Source of the DNA: Apostichopus japonicus
Lineage: Eukaryota; Echinodermata; Holothuroidea; Aspidochirotida; Stichopodidae
Direction of reading: 5' to 3'
DNA: 64,000 bases
NCBI RefSeq assembly: GCF_037975245.1
Contig: NC_092574.1
Coordinates: 5,450,713-5,514,712, forward strand
Each line of letters starts with the position of its first letter. Position 1 is the first letter of the stretch. The notes under the pieces were generated by a model. That model was not told the DNA's origin, did not search any database, and saw nothing but the letters and a program-made list of their open reading frames with translations. Below are positions 1 to 10,849 of the stretch, in pieces. Position numbers and translations under genes: made by a program.

Positions 1-538
1 GATACAATAACTCATCAAAATGACAAAAATCTGAAAATTGACGTTTTGCCGAGATACAAAAAGTCGGCAAAATGACAAAATTTTGAAAATTGACGTTTTG
101 CCGAGATACAACAAGTCGTCAAAATGACAAAAATTTGAATCTCAACGTTTTGCCGAGATACAACAAGTCGTCAAACTGACAAAAATCTGAAAATTGACGT
201 TTTGCCGAGATACAGCATGTCGTCAAAATGACAAAATATTGAAAATTGACGTTTTGCTGAGATACAACAAGTCGTCAAAATGAAAAAAAATTCTGAATTT
301 TAACGTTTAGCCGAAATATAACAAGTCGTCAAAATGAAAAAAATCTGAAAATTGACGTTTTGCTGAGATACAACAAGTCGTCAAAATGAAAAAAAAATCT
401 GAATTTTAACGTTTAGCCGAAGTATAACAAGACGTCAAAATGAAAAAAATCTGAAAATTGACGTTTTGTTGAGATACGACAACTCGTCAAAATGAGAACA
501 ATCTGAAAATTGACGTTTTGCCGAGATACAAATCGTCA
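1..538. repeat. 52-bp tandem array
   Basis: About ten copies of a 52-bp unit. The word GATACAA recurs at 1, 53 and 105, followed by a CGTCAAAATGACAAAAAT segment and ACGTTTTGCCGA. Later copies drift, with CCGAAATATAAC variants near 310 and 420. The array is cut by the window edge, so its true length is unknown. The few changes between copies suggest ongoing homogenisation. No coding capacity. Confidence 0.93.
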
Positions 539-814
539 AATCGTTACAAATGTAACATCTCCCTAAAGAAGTACGGTTTCTCTTAGCTATTGGCGGCTTT
601 GCTCATCACGAGCATTACTCTAGCCTAACTTAAAACTACCTTTTTCTAGCTAAGTAATACCTAGTTACATAATTGAAGGTCACATACTTTTACATGAAAC
701 TTTGGAAGGTACTAGCATAGTTTATACTTAAGTAGTTACTTTGCTACAAAGGACGAGGAGGGGGGGGGGGGGCGTTTAGACCGAATTACTAGAAAATCTG
801 TATAGCAACCTTTA
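539..814. other. no gene seen
   Basis: AT-rich sequence between the tandem array and the reverse transcriptase relic. It contains a long G-run near 752-772. Nothing else recognisable. Confidence 0.5.
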
Positions 815-1175
815 ATGCTGTCTTGCCAAATGCTTCAATTAATGAAGGATCTTTTACGATTTATCAAAGAAACATGGCTTATTCATTGGCTGACACAATT
901 TCTTCAAGGATGGCCCAGACAAGTAAGGTTGGATAAAGGGTTATCGGAAATATTGGAAATAAAGGTTGGTGTGCCTTGGGGTGGGAGGGTGGGGGTCTAT
1001 TATATGCTATATTATTTACTATATATACTGATGAAATTAACAAAATTAACAAAATATGCCGATGATACTGCTGTATCATGTACAATTCATAAGAGCTCTG
1101 TTGAAACTGACCAATGAAATTTTCAGTGTTCTGTAAATGACATAGTTCCAACATGTGACCGCAAGACTTTATTGC
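815..1175 (+). pseudogene. non-LTR retrotransposon reverse transcriptase relic
   Basis: Broken reverse transcriptase of a LINE-type element. Seen: a frame from 815 reads ...GLSEILEIKVGVPWGG, matching the GVPQGS region that precedes the catalytic block. It ends with KYADDTAVSC at about 1051-1083, the [FY]xDD active-site motif. Between them the frame is lost: the +1 frame reads AILFTIYTDEINKINK, the usual LFxIYxxDI segment, so at least two frameshifts separate the blocks. After the stop at 1117 the same frame continues NFQCSVNDIVPTCDR, like the stretch that normally follows YADD. Known: this order (GVPQGS, LFxxYxND, YADD) is typical of non-LTR elements of the Jockey/CR1/Rex type. Inferred: a dead 5'- and 3'-truncated copy. 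The clade is not resolved. Confidence 0.82.
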
Positions 1176-1270
1176 GTAACTCCCCCCCCCCAAAAAAAAA
1201 AATTAGGGAAATTTGTTTTTGAAAATAAACCATAAAACATGAAGGTCTCATTCTATCAAGGTTGCAACGT

Positions 1271-1294
1271 ATTATTATTATTATTATTATTATT
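1271..1294. repeat. (ATT)n microsatellite
   Basis: About eight ATT units just downstream of the reverse transcriptase relic. It may be the simple tail of a retroelement. Confidence 0.85.
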
Positions 1295-1611
1295 GAGGGA
1301 TCTGATGTGGCTAGAACCTCCAAAACTGAGTACTGGGAGTATACAGTGATGACAGTTTGACCTTTTCTTGCAAAGCATTAAGGTATTAAAAAGTATATTA
1401 TATAGTATCTAGTGTGGCTTACGTTGTGTCTTTCTTTAACCAAAATGCTAAGGAAAATGTTTTCAATACTATTATTCTACCCTGGCACATGTGATCTATA
1501 CAGTGCCTGTCTGGTACCATGTTATATTGCAAAAAAAAACCAAAGAAAAGAAGAATGAAGTTTCTTAAATACACATCATCTATATTAATTTAGAATACAA
1601 CATACTTTTAG

Positions 1612-1757
1612 AAAAAGTAAATGCTGCTGCAAGACCTGAGTTTACAAGAATGGCTAATAAGATTTACAGTGATCAGATTAACCCTTTGTATACTGTACTG
1701 AAAACTCTCCTGCACAAATCGAGCAGAAATCTAAGAAATCCACACAAAATACCGAAC
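1612..1757 (+). CDS. candidate internal exon, unknown protein
   Basis: Exon-like block of 146 bp. Seen: an acceptor CATACTTTTAG ends at 1611, and a consensus donor GTAAGT starts at 1758. Between them one frame (codons from 1614) is open for 48 codons, reading KVNAAARPEFTRMANKIYSD and onward to RNPHKIPN. It starts with two bases of a split codon and ends in phase 0. The frame stays open beyond the donor to 1859, so the donor is not forced by a stop. I do not recognise the family, and no partner exon was found nearby. It could be an exon of a gene extending outside the repeats, or a chance open frame with good splice words. Confidence 0.35.
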
Positions 1758-2033
1758 GTAAGTTTACAGCAACTTATTTATTTACCGTGCTGCTTTATCC
1801 ATTCCATGCGAGCACTTAGAATGTTTGTTATAGTCTGTTTGTTACATAGTTTTATGTAATAACTTTTTTATTAGTAGATCTATGTATTTTATATGATATC
1901 CTATCATCTTGACATTTTCTACCTTTTTATATTAGTTATTCTTGGACTGTTTGGTATCCTATCATCTTAAAAAAAAAACTTTTATATGAGTTATTCTTCT
2001 TGTTGAGGTGTTATATGACTCCTCTCTATAATT

Positions 2034-2280
2034 TTTATATGTATACTGAAAGGAAATAAAAAGAAGGAACGACATAGGCCTACTACAGTACTTCTTGGAA
2101 ACACTTGAACAATGGCACAGTTATTTCCTTCTTTAAATCTGAGGATTCACACGAGGTGGGGTTGGATATTATGAATGTGCCTGTGAGCGTAAGAATTTTT
2201 TTATATGTATACTGGAAGGAAATAAAAAGAAGGAACAACATACTATAGTACAACTTGGAAACACTTGAACAATGGCACAG
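2034..2280. repeat. direct duplication of about 85 bp
   Basis: Two similar copies in the same orientation, at 2034-2120 and 2199-2280. Both contain GGAAATAAAAAGAAGGAAC and end in ACACTTGAACAATGGCACAG, and they are separated by about 80 bp. A small local duplication with no coding content. Confidence 0.85.
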
Positions 2281-2510
2281 TTGTTGGGTTGGTTATTATG
2301 GGATAGTATAGTGGACTAGCTTCCCAAAGCGTTTGAAGGATACTTAGAAACTATCGTCACAGACATTTCACGTAATACACTAACTTGAAAATGAAGAATT
2401 GCACACAATTTTCCGTAGTCTGTGTGCTTTATAAGAGTTCCGACTTAACAGATTACGCCACTGGAACTATTATTTTTGCAACTGCATGTGTTCACATTTC
2501 ATCATATACC

Positions 2511-3000
2511 TTGTCTATTTTATACATTGTAGAAAATGGTGGGGGTTCTTTAAAATAAATAGGACCAATATATAACCCTTTCAGCAGCCGGCTCTCCTTG
2601 CCCTCCCTACCTCAACATCTCTCTATCCGACACCCTACATTTCACCCAAGAAACACATACTAAAACACTTACATCCGCCCATAACCCATACAAATTCCTT
2701 GTCTATTTTATACATTGCAACAAAACGTGGGCGTTCTTTTTAAATTAATAAGACCAATATACCACCATTTCAACAGCCGGCTCTCCTTGCCCTATATACC
2801 ACCTCCCCTCGTCATATCCGATTCCATCCATGTCACTCAAGAAAAACATACTAAAACACGTATGTTGATACCTGCGTATAACCCATTCCTTGTCTATTTT
2901 ATACATTAAAAGTAAACCGTGGACATTCTTTTTAAAATTAATAAGACCAATGTACCACCCCTTCGATTATTTTCTTCTATTGTAAGGTTATTCCATCTAA
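2511..3000. repeat. 190-bp tandem repeat, about 2.5 copies
   Basis: Units start with TTGTCTATTTTATACATT at 2511, 2699 and 2890, giving periods of 188 and 191 bp. Shared landmarks are AATAAGACCAATAT and CAGCCGGCTCTCCTTGCCCT. The copies differ by many substitutions and small indels, so the duplication is old. The third copy is partial. Confidence 0.88.
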
Positions 3001-3790
3001 CCCCCCCCTTTCCTCTCCCCATGTGACAGTGAACATTCACCGTGTACCCTATGGCTACTACACACAAGAGTGACAAATACAAGTCTGTGACAGGACGAAA
3101 CTTCAAAATTTAGTTCTAGCACAGTGACGAATGTGTGGCGAATGTCTACTGAAAATGACATGACATAACGACGAAAATGTTTACACTAAAGTTACTACTA
3201 TGTAAGAAATTTCAGCAACAAACATGAGAACTCAAAGTTCTATTTGTTATATTTAAAATATTGACAACTTTCGGTAAAAAAGATCCTCTTTTAGTTACGC
3301 TATACTAAAGTCAAAATATGAAAATCTTTAGAGCGCATTTTCTCAAAACTCACATTTTGAACATTCGTCACTACGACAGAACGGGGACGATATAACCGAT
3401 CACTTGTTATCGATGAAGTGGTGTGTTGCCGGATTTTGTCAAGGTCTTGGTACTACGAGCGAAAGCCATTAATAAAGTTTCGTAACTCATCGGGAAGCGA
3501 TTAGAGGGATGGGGCGTAGGGTTGTGGGCGCGCGTTTTCATGCAGATGGGAACAATCCCAAGAAGTGATGCGTGCGTCATGTTCCCCGACGACTCGGTCG
3601 AGTCCGAGACCAGCCGCAGCTGGTTTCATAGCACAATTGTACAATTGTTTAAGGCGTCCATACACACACGCGCGTTATGATAGACCATAGATGGTATATA
3701 TACATATATATATATATATATCTACATTAGTGAGAGATGAAAATGGAAACGTCAAAATTGGAGTTGTCGGTGTAAGGGGTAGGGTGAGAC
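3001..3790. other. no gene seen
   Basis: No coding block or recognised repeat, apart from an (AT)n tract near 3702-3720 and a more GC-rich stretch at 3,480-3,620. Confidence 0.5.
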
Positions 3791-4080
3791 GCACCCCCCC
3801 CCTCCCGTAATCCTCGATTCGTCACTGGCTACCATGTGTATATAATAGTGATCAGCACTTTAATTATGAATGTTCCTCTGCTCTTCCCGGTGTCTTGGCA
3901 TTCATCTTCTACTCCCTCCTTTCTCCTTTTTCTCTCTTTCTTTTTTCTTTTCCCTTCCTTCCTCTCCTTCCTCCTCTTTTTCCCCCTCTTTTTCCCTTTT
4001 TTCTTCTCTTTTTTTTCTCTCCTCTTTTTCTTACCCGGGGGGCGCGCGCCCCCAACGCCCCCCCCCTGGATACGCGCCTG
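3791..4080. mobile_element. fragments of hAT-like MITE termini
   Basis: Two sequence ends of the kind used by the MITEs nearby. Read on the minus strand, a terminus CAGGCGCGTATCCAGG begins at 4080 and is followed by a G-run and a 16-bp palindrome (positions 4038-4053, five G, CGCGCG, five C). A second minus-strand terminus, CAGTGACGAATCGAGGATT, begins near 3828 and is also followed by a G-run. The pyrimidine-rich tract at 3900-4035 lies between them. No matching left ends were found, so these are read as partial elements. The 4080 end abuts ATGTGTGT, and ATGTGTAT occurs at about 3835-3842, a possible 7/8 target duplication. Confidence 0.5.
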
Positions 4081-4385
4081 ATGTGTGTTCGTCACCTTGT
4101 TATGGTCATGGTCAAATGACAGTTCTGATTCTTCACCCAGTTGGGACTGTCCTGTCATCTTGGGGGCTTGTCACCTTTTGCCCTGTCAAATCAGTCTGAT
4201 CCCTGCATGCATGGAGATATAATTATATCTGACCTGACTGAACAGCAATTCTGTTGCAGTTTTGGGACCCACATGTTTCACTGACAATACATGATTAGCT
4301 TGAAAGATATGCTTGTCTTCTTTTAGCAGGTATTTTTTAGAACGTTCTGAAGGTCATTTTAGATGTAAAATTGATGAGTACCGGT
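4081..4385. repeat. dispersed repeat shared with 17433-17768 (inverted)
   Basis: Sequence from ATGTGTGTTCGTCACC to GATGAGTACCGGT. It is found again as its reverse complement at 17433-17768 with only scattered differences. Landmarks present in both are the CCTGTCATCTTGGGGGCTTG and CCTGCATGCATGGAG words. It is non-coding, and it is the host sequence into which the MITE at 4386 is inserted. Confidence 0.85.
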
Positions 4386-5189
4386 CAGTGGCTTAGCCAG
4401 ATGGGGGTGGAGGGGGCAGTGGCGGAGCGTCCCGTCCATACAGTCAGGGGGGGCGGATGCCCCCCCCTGACGGACTCAAATGGACTGCTGGCGCCCTTTT
4501 CAGCTTTTTACCATTTTTTACTTATTCACGATTATTGCCTTTTTTTTATTGTGCTCTCATCTACCTATTGACATTTGTCACATTTTGTTGGTGTGATTTT
4601 CTGACACCTATTTATTCTTCGTTGATCTGCAAATTAGCAAGGCACGGAAAGGATCATTTCCGGCGATCTAGGGAGTATCTTTACTCAACAAAATTCTGTA
4701 CGCTACGCGCCAACCAGTTGTGGCGCTCCGCTGAGGTAGTGTCGAAAGCGCCCCTACAGACCATTCTCGACCCCCCTGACCAATACCCCAAGCTCTGCCA
4801 CTGGGTGGAGGGGGTAAAGTGCACCCCCCCTGACAAACTTTCAGGGTCAATTGGGGACAGCAAAGAAATTGCACAAGCATGCAAAGTCGCTGCAGACACT
4901 GGCAAATATAGTTACAATGATGGAAACGATAGCGCAATTTAAGTCCCCTAACTGAAACAAAAATTTCATCAAGGGAGAGGGGAGGCCCCTTCCCAAAACA
5001 GATGTCAGCTAAACCTTTTTGTTCCCCTTTCCCCCGTCTCTAAAATTTGAATGTGTAACAAACAGTAAAGGCTTTATGGTGTCTTGAACAGTCATATTGA
5101 TGTAAGCATTATTTAAGCACTTACTCTTGAAAAGGGGACAACAAATTTTGTTTTGCGCCCTCCCACCCCGGGGGCAGGCTATGCACCTG
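4386..5189. mobile_element. hAT-like MITE (outer element) with 8-bp target duplication
   Basis: Left end CAGTGGCTTAGCC starts at 4386. The right end, read on the minus strand, is CAGGTGCATAGCC ending at 5189 (ten of thirteen bases agree). The flanking 8-mers are GTACCGGT (4378-4385) and GTACTGGT (5190-5197), a 7/8 match. Known: 8-bp duplications and CA(G)-starting termini are typical of the hAT superfamily. The element has no transposase and carries a second element at 4417-4803. Without the insertion it would be roughly 400 bp. The class assignment rests on duplication length and end sequence only. Confidence 0.7.
4417..4803. mobile_element. hAT-like MITE (inner, nested element)
   Basis: Ends CAGTGGCGGAGC (4417) and, on the minus strand, CAGTGGCAGAGC (ending 4803). 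It is flanked on both sides by GGTGGAGGGGG (4406-4416 and 4804-4814). This 11-bp direct repeat can contain an 8-bp target duplication plus G-run slippage. Inside is a subterminal GTCAGGGGGG/CCCCCCTGAC stem near 4443-4472. A conserved GCGCCA-loop-TGGCGC hairpin at about 4707-4726 is also found in the copies at 16968, 62889 and 63354. No coding capacity. Confidence 0.72.
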
Positions 5190-5252
5190 GTACTGGTTCC
5201 TGTGAGATTTTTTGTAGCCGTCATGCCTCTACACCATGAACAGTATTCATGC

Positions 5253-5306
5253 CAGACTGATGTTTTCAGTCATTTGTAGGCAGACTGATGTTTTCAGTCA
5301 TTTGTA
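5253..5306. repeat. 26-bp duplication, period 28
   Basis: Two identical 26-bp copies, starting CAGACTGATGTTTTCAG, at 5253-5278 and 5281-5306. Confidence 0.95.
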
Positions 5307-7500
5307 ACTTTATGTGTACCTACAATATTCTCATGTTCCTAGAACTGTCTAGTCTGGAGAAGAGCTGGGACTATGCACACTTAGTGGCCAAAACTATTCT
5401 TTCAAACATTGTTTACTGCTGCTTAACATGTTCTTGTGTATAGTTCCACAAGACATAGGCCTACCAAACATGCCAAAAACACCAAAAGAACCAATCTTGA
5501 GGTCCTTTTTTTCAGACATTGCCTTTATACATACAAAATGCTTTTGACCTTGTTGACAATATTTAAGGTTGTATTACAAAAATTTGTTTGCTAAAAATTA
5601 ATACAGGACTTTAGCGGTGATTCAGGTATCACGTTTAATAGTGGCATACTTAACACTCAATTTGGAGCTGTGAACCCCACCGAATTCCACAGATATCAAA
5701 GGAAGGCGGTGTCAACTTTCACAGTATTCAGGTGTTGAAAGCCAGGGATAAGATATATTTACAGATTGGCTTCCCCCTGCCAAGGTGCTTTGTATTTACC
5801 ATTATGGTTGCCGACACCAGTAGTGTCACAAATTGAGAGTATTTGTCCATTTAAAGTAGATATTACAGTTTACTTTAATAATGGCATACAAATTGGAGAC
5901 TGCTATTCTGGAAGTAAGAATGCAGACCCCTACTGCCTTTCAAGGACTTGTATGGGGTGGAAAAAATAGGTGAGCTACTACAGCAATGGGAAGATATCTA
6001 TAAAGAAACCAAGTGCGGGCGCACCAGCAGATGTACTGTTACAACCAACCATAAGGACTTGGTATAACAAAATAGTATTGTTATTGTTTATTGTCAGTGA
6101 CCCATATAAGTTGCAGATAGATCTCTTGGCCTGACAAACCTTTTTATAAGTTTCTTAATAATCCTGTTTTGAGCTTGTCACCTAGTAAATTACTCTCCAT
6201 TGTACACTTCAGGAACAGCTCCTTTCAAGACCACAGGGTCAGTTCCGTTGGCCTATATTACTCTCTTTGAAAGATTGTTTTGCTTGCAAGCACTATTAAC
6301 ACGCAAAATTTATTTGTTAAAAGTTGAATCAGTAGGCTTAATGAAACATTGTTGCTAAATGATTTGAGATCAATTCATCGGGAGATGTTGAGGAAAATTA
6401 GGCTGCATTCATACTGTCCGATCGCATTATATGAGTCCCTTGAATGGTAGTAGCTTGATGTGGAACCAGTGATATATCATATTATTATTATCTGTTTGCT
6501 TCATCATGAGGTCTCAGTGTTATGGGTGCAAGGGGTCATGGTTAGACAACCCCTCAGAGTGATATTAAAGTTAATTTTATCAAGGAAAACTACTCTCAAG
6601 AACTTGACACTTAAGACTAAATGTCGCATTGTGTCCATGCAAACTTGTAAACAATTATTTTACCAGGACACAGGCGGGCACATCCCTCGAATATGCCAAG
6701 ACAAACACACATTTGAAAATAAGCTTTCTTTGGGCCTGGATTTTGTCACTAAATTCTGTGTTATTCAATAATAAAACCCCAGAGCAATACAATAATTCAT
6801 TAGCTGGTTTCAAATTTATATAATAAAACAAATGGGAGAGAGGAATAAAACGGGAAAATTCTCATCTATTTTGTAATGTTGTCATCAATCTGCGATGTTC
6901 TTCAATGATAAAAGCCCAGAGCAATATAGTTTCATTAATAGTTAGACTAGTCAAGTTTCAATTCAAATTCTGACAAAAATGAAGAAAGAAATAAAAGGAA
7001 CAAGAAAGTGAAAAGATTTTGATTTACAGTATGTATGTACTAGAAGACAAAGTACTAGGAGCACAAAATATATAGAACTAAATGAAATGAAATTATGGAG
7101 TATTGGCTAATTAATTCTCATTTAATTAAGACATTATTTTGCCACTTTGTTTCAACTACTACCTTATTTTGAGTAATAGTTGGTAAAATCTTTGAAAGTA
7201 TCAGAAACTGATAGGGTTACTGGATACAGTCTTACAAGCCCAACATGGACTCTTTTTGTGCTGCACCCTCCTTCATGCTGTCGTTATAAATTATGTAAAC
7301 AAAAACAGGTGGCCAATCACAGAAGGCGGCTTTAAATTGGCAAGTGTCTATTAAACCATATGAAAGTCCTCAGACCAGTACCATTACAGGCAATTTTATT
7401 GAAGAATAAAATGAATTCCTACATATTGTTGTGTTGATTTCTGTTTATATCTGGTGACAGTCTCAAATGGTTATTTTTTAATCTTCCTATATGAAATGTA
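5307..7500. other. no convincing gene
   Basis: AT-rich. An open stretch from about 5766 to 5969 lacks a good ATG, and its upstream extension is broken by TGA. No splice-bounded block was chosen. Nothing recognised. Confidence 0.45.
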
Positions 7501-7540
7501 CATAGGGAGATGAGATATTATACTTCACCCAACATCAGAA

Positions 7541-7960
7541 ATGTGAGTGAGTGAGTGAGTTAGCCAAAAGATATGTCACAAAACTCCACGTAGACGTAAA
7601 GTCCTATCAAGTTGAAACTTGGTGGGTAGGTGCCTGACCATGTTAAACTTGTGCCTGAGTGATTGGTGATGTCATAGGTCAAGGGTCAAGAAATCTAAAC
7701 ATTGGTTTATAGCCATTTTCTACTTGTCAATTGTAGGAAAAAGTCATTAAACCACACAAATATGTAAAGAATGATGAGACAAATATTAAAATAGGACATA
7801 TTTAGGTGTTTATAGTTGGGGTCAAAGGCCCGTTGAGGTCAGAGGTCAAATTGGCCTAAATTGCGCAAAAAGTATGTCGCGAAGTCCACCTTCACTGTCA
7901 GTCTGGTCAAGTAAGGTCCTAATTATTGAGGATTTTCCAAATCCTTCCTTATCCATTTTC
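7541..7960. repeat. dispersed repeat with AGGTCA half-sites
   Basis: Begins with (GTGA)n at 7541, then GTTGAAACTTGGTGGG and several GGTCA-containing words. It carries a perfect AGGTCA-G-AGGTCA direct repeat at 7836-7848. Similar GGTCAAAGGTC blocks occur at 41345-41390. Known: such low-complexity repeats are widespread in marine invertebrate genomes. The family is not identified. Confidence 0.5.
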
Positions 7961-8479
7961 TACTAAACTTTGAACTAAACTAAACATTTAAAAAAAATGG
8001 ATTCCAGCCTATTAACAAAGATAACCACCAGATGCATTCAGAAATATTAACCCAAGCGTCACTTTTGTCAGGGAGGAGATGAGATCTGCAACTCCATGGA
8101 TTGCCCTCTTGTTAACTCTTGTTAACTCTTGATTGCCAAGGACATATGGGAGACATTTGACTTGCAGGAGGCCACATAATAAGCTTAATGGCCCATAACT
8201 GTCGACTTCTTTATTGTTTACGGTGATGTTAATTTATTCTTCTTCCCTGTATCAAAGTTGATGAGAAATGGTAATAATTTTGAGTAATGCCTCATTTCGT
8301 GTAAAACTTTTGCCATCCAAAACAATTTAATGACTGCTTGGGTATGAACAAATTGCTAGACAACTTTGCAAAGTAAAGATCTCTTAAAGCAGAGGGAGCT
8401 GCATTTATGATTTAAGTAAGAGGAAGAAGGGCCGGCCTCAGTTAATTAACTTCATATGGAGAACTCTCCTGAAGGTGCA

Positions 8480-8555
8480 AAATTAATTGGGTGGGGCTAA
8501 ATTAATTGGGTGGGACTAAATTAATTGGGTGGGGCTAAATTAATTGGGTGGGGCT
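8480..8555. repeat. 19-bp tandem repeat, four copies
   Basis: Four near-identical units AAATTAATTGGGTGGGGCT at 8480, 8499, 8518 and 8537. One unit has GGGACT. The array then runs into AAATTTCAGG. Confidence 0.95.
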
Positions 8556-10640
8556 AAATTTCAGGACACAGGCTGAAAAGAAGGCTGGAATGTCAGAAAT
8601 GTGAAGAGACAACAGCCTTTAAAAAAAAAATTGGGGGGGGGGCTAAAATGGATATGTTCATCAGATTTCATTGATGAGGAGGAACTGCTGAAATTTTCAG
8701 AATAATGTTAAATCCTCATTACACATTCCATAGTAAAACCAAACTGACTGATTTCTAACGCTACAATCAAGTTTGGTAGGTATTGTGTAGTAAATAATCA
8801 CACAATTATAATGTTGCTCTTTTTTCTTTGCAAAAAAGTTTGGCGCATTCGAAGAGATCGAAAGAACATTGAACACGTGTCCAAGTAATGTTTGCACACA
8901 AACACATTGGCTTAAATTTGGTTGAACTTTTTAATTGCTGGATGCCTGCAAATATTGACAAAAAGTGATATCGTAACGATTTTGTGATTATTTTACTACA
9001 CGGAAGTACTAAGAATGAGTTTTAGAACCATCGAGAGTGGATGCATAATAAGGCTTTAAATGTTAAAGACAAAATGTGAAATGCCTACCAGGTATTAAAC
9101 AAGCACCTATATTCTATAAAGCTATTTCAGGTATTAAATTTGTGGTGTTTAATACCCCCCTTTTTATCAACGCGTCTGAAAGAGTTGGTAATTTTAGCTG
9201 TTCATATGGTCAGATGAAACCGATTATGGAAATATTTTACAACTTAAGTATTTGTTGGATCTTAATGATCAAATTGGAGAGATGACATCATAATTTAACG
9301 TTAACTGAGCAGGGAAAGAGAGTTAAACCCTTTATATGTACCGTCAACGTCAAAAATATGATTGTTTTTGCCTTGAAGTTTTATAGTTGGGGAGAAATGA
9401 GGTTGACTGGAGGTTGGGGGGGGAGTGGGATGTGAGGGTTTGCCACTGGATAATATTCCTAGAGAGGAATATATGCTCTATTAGACTTTATAGTAAAGAA
9501 TCACAATTACCATTAATCACATGCAAAACCAAAAAAAACAGAAACTTTCAAAATTTTCAAATTTCTCTTCGTTATTTGAAATAAATAAAATTGTAATGAA
9601 CTGCATTGCCATTTGATATTCTTTTTAAATTTAAGTATAAAACCTTCTCCACTTTGCATCAAAAGTCAAACATATGCAAACAGTAGCAGTAATAAGTATT
9701 CCACCCTGAGGATTGTTTCTTTACATATTTTATTGTCCTTTCCAAACTTTCTCAAGAAAAGTTGTAAATCACAAAATGTGACTGAAGGTATATATAAATA
9801 TAAGTGTCTGAGTTCATTTTGCAATTTTTCACTTTCTGTTTTGCTTTCTCTCTTTCTTTGGGGGCAGGGGGGATGGGGAGGGGTGTGTGAAAGTACCCTA
9901 TCAATGTCATTCATAATCTTGACAATTCAAGAGTCATCTCAAATCATGAGTTGAAAGTTAAAAGTTTAAAACTTCAAACTTAGGATTTTCGTACTTTGTC
10001 TGTTACTTGTGATTATAATGCTGACATGTATGAAAAAGTATCTTTGTCCCCAAAAATGTTGAGAATAAATGAAATTGGTATATATATATCTCTTGCCATG
10101 AAACCTTTCTTTTGGTGAAAGTGTCTACAAGGGTATCTCACTTTTGAATCTTATTTAGGTAATACTTGGTAGATTCTGGTAGACTTGTTCAGCAAACAAA
10201 TTTTTTTGATTATTTGCTATGATTGAATGCTGTTGTGAGTGATTGCATTGTACACTCTGTTTGAGACATATGGGGGTGCGTGTTAAAATATGCTAGTGTC
10301 GTCATCTGTGGTTTGAGTGCACCAGAATAGCTGCCTAGACAAGTTCACTCAAAATCAGTCAAATTCAGTCTGAGGTATTATGTTTTAGACAGACTGTAAA
10401 GTATTATTGGGTAAGAATTTGTCAGTTATTCGACTGCCACCCACCCTTTGCATTGTCCAAGGTATATATGTACTTGTTGTTCCGTAGCCAATTAGCTTAT
10501 TATTCGACAGAGTTTATTTGTTGAATTAGTGCAGTGACTACCTTTGTACGAGTGATTAGTACTATTGAAGTGAAGTTATTACCATATTTGTGGCTATTTA
10601 GTTGGCTGTTTTTCCTTAATCATCAGTCCATTCAACTTTA
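8556..10640. other. no gene seen
   Basis: AT-rich, with a G-run near 8633 and small open frames without splice or codon support. Confidence 0.45.
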
Positions 10641-10651
10641 TATCCAATATC

Positions 10652-10846
10652 ATGGCGTCCCGGCATGCTTACATACTCTCCAAGCGGCGGGGCATGTCAA
10701 CTGGAGGCGGCTGGCTCTATAATTTTGTATTATTCTTTTATTTAATACTTTTTTATTTTTCAGTGGTTTTTGTTTCTATGGTGCAAACTATGCACTTTTT
10801 TATCAGGTCTATGACCTACTGTAATAGACTTGTGCCAACAGGGTAG
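10652..10846 (+). CDS. possible small membrane protein or first exon
   Basis: ATG in good context (ATCATGGCG) opens a 64-codon frame. Residues 1-20 are basic and GC-rich in codon use (MASRHAYILSKRRGMSTGGG). They are followed by a strongly hydrophobic run, residues 22-43 (LYNFVLFFYLILFYFSVVFV), that could be one membrane span. The stop TAG overlaps a possible donor, GG|GTAGGT, at about 10844, so this could be a 5' coding exon instead. The contrast between the GC-rich head and AT-rich tail also fits a short coding head running into intron. No homologue is recognised. Confidence 0.25.
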   Translation: MASRHAYILSKRRGMSTGGGWLYNFVLFFYLILFYFSVVFVSMVQTMHFFIRSMTYCNRLVPTG

Positions 10847-10849
10847 GTA

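Noticed and set aside
3829-4199. Overlapping open frames on both strands
   Set aside because: Produced by the pyrimidine-rich tract and G/C-runs of MITE ends; products are only Phe/Pro/Ser or Lys/Arg runs.
5580-5969. Possible exon pair upstream of and including 5766-5969
   Set aside because: An in-frame TGA separates the two parts, there is no ATG, and no convincing acceptor was found.
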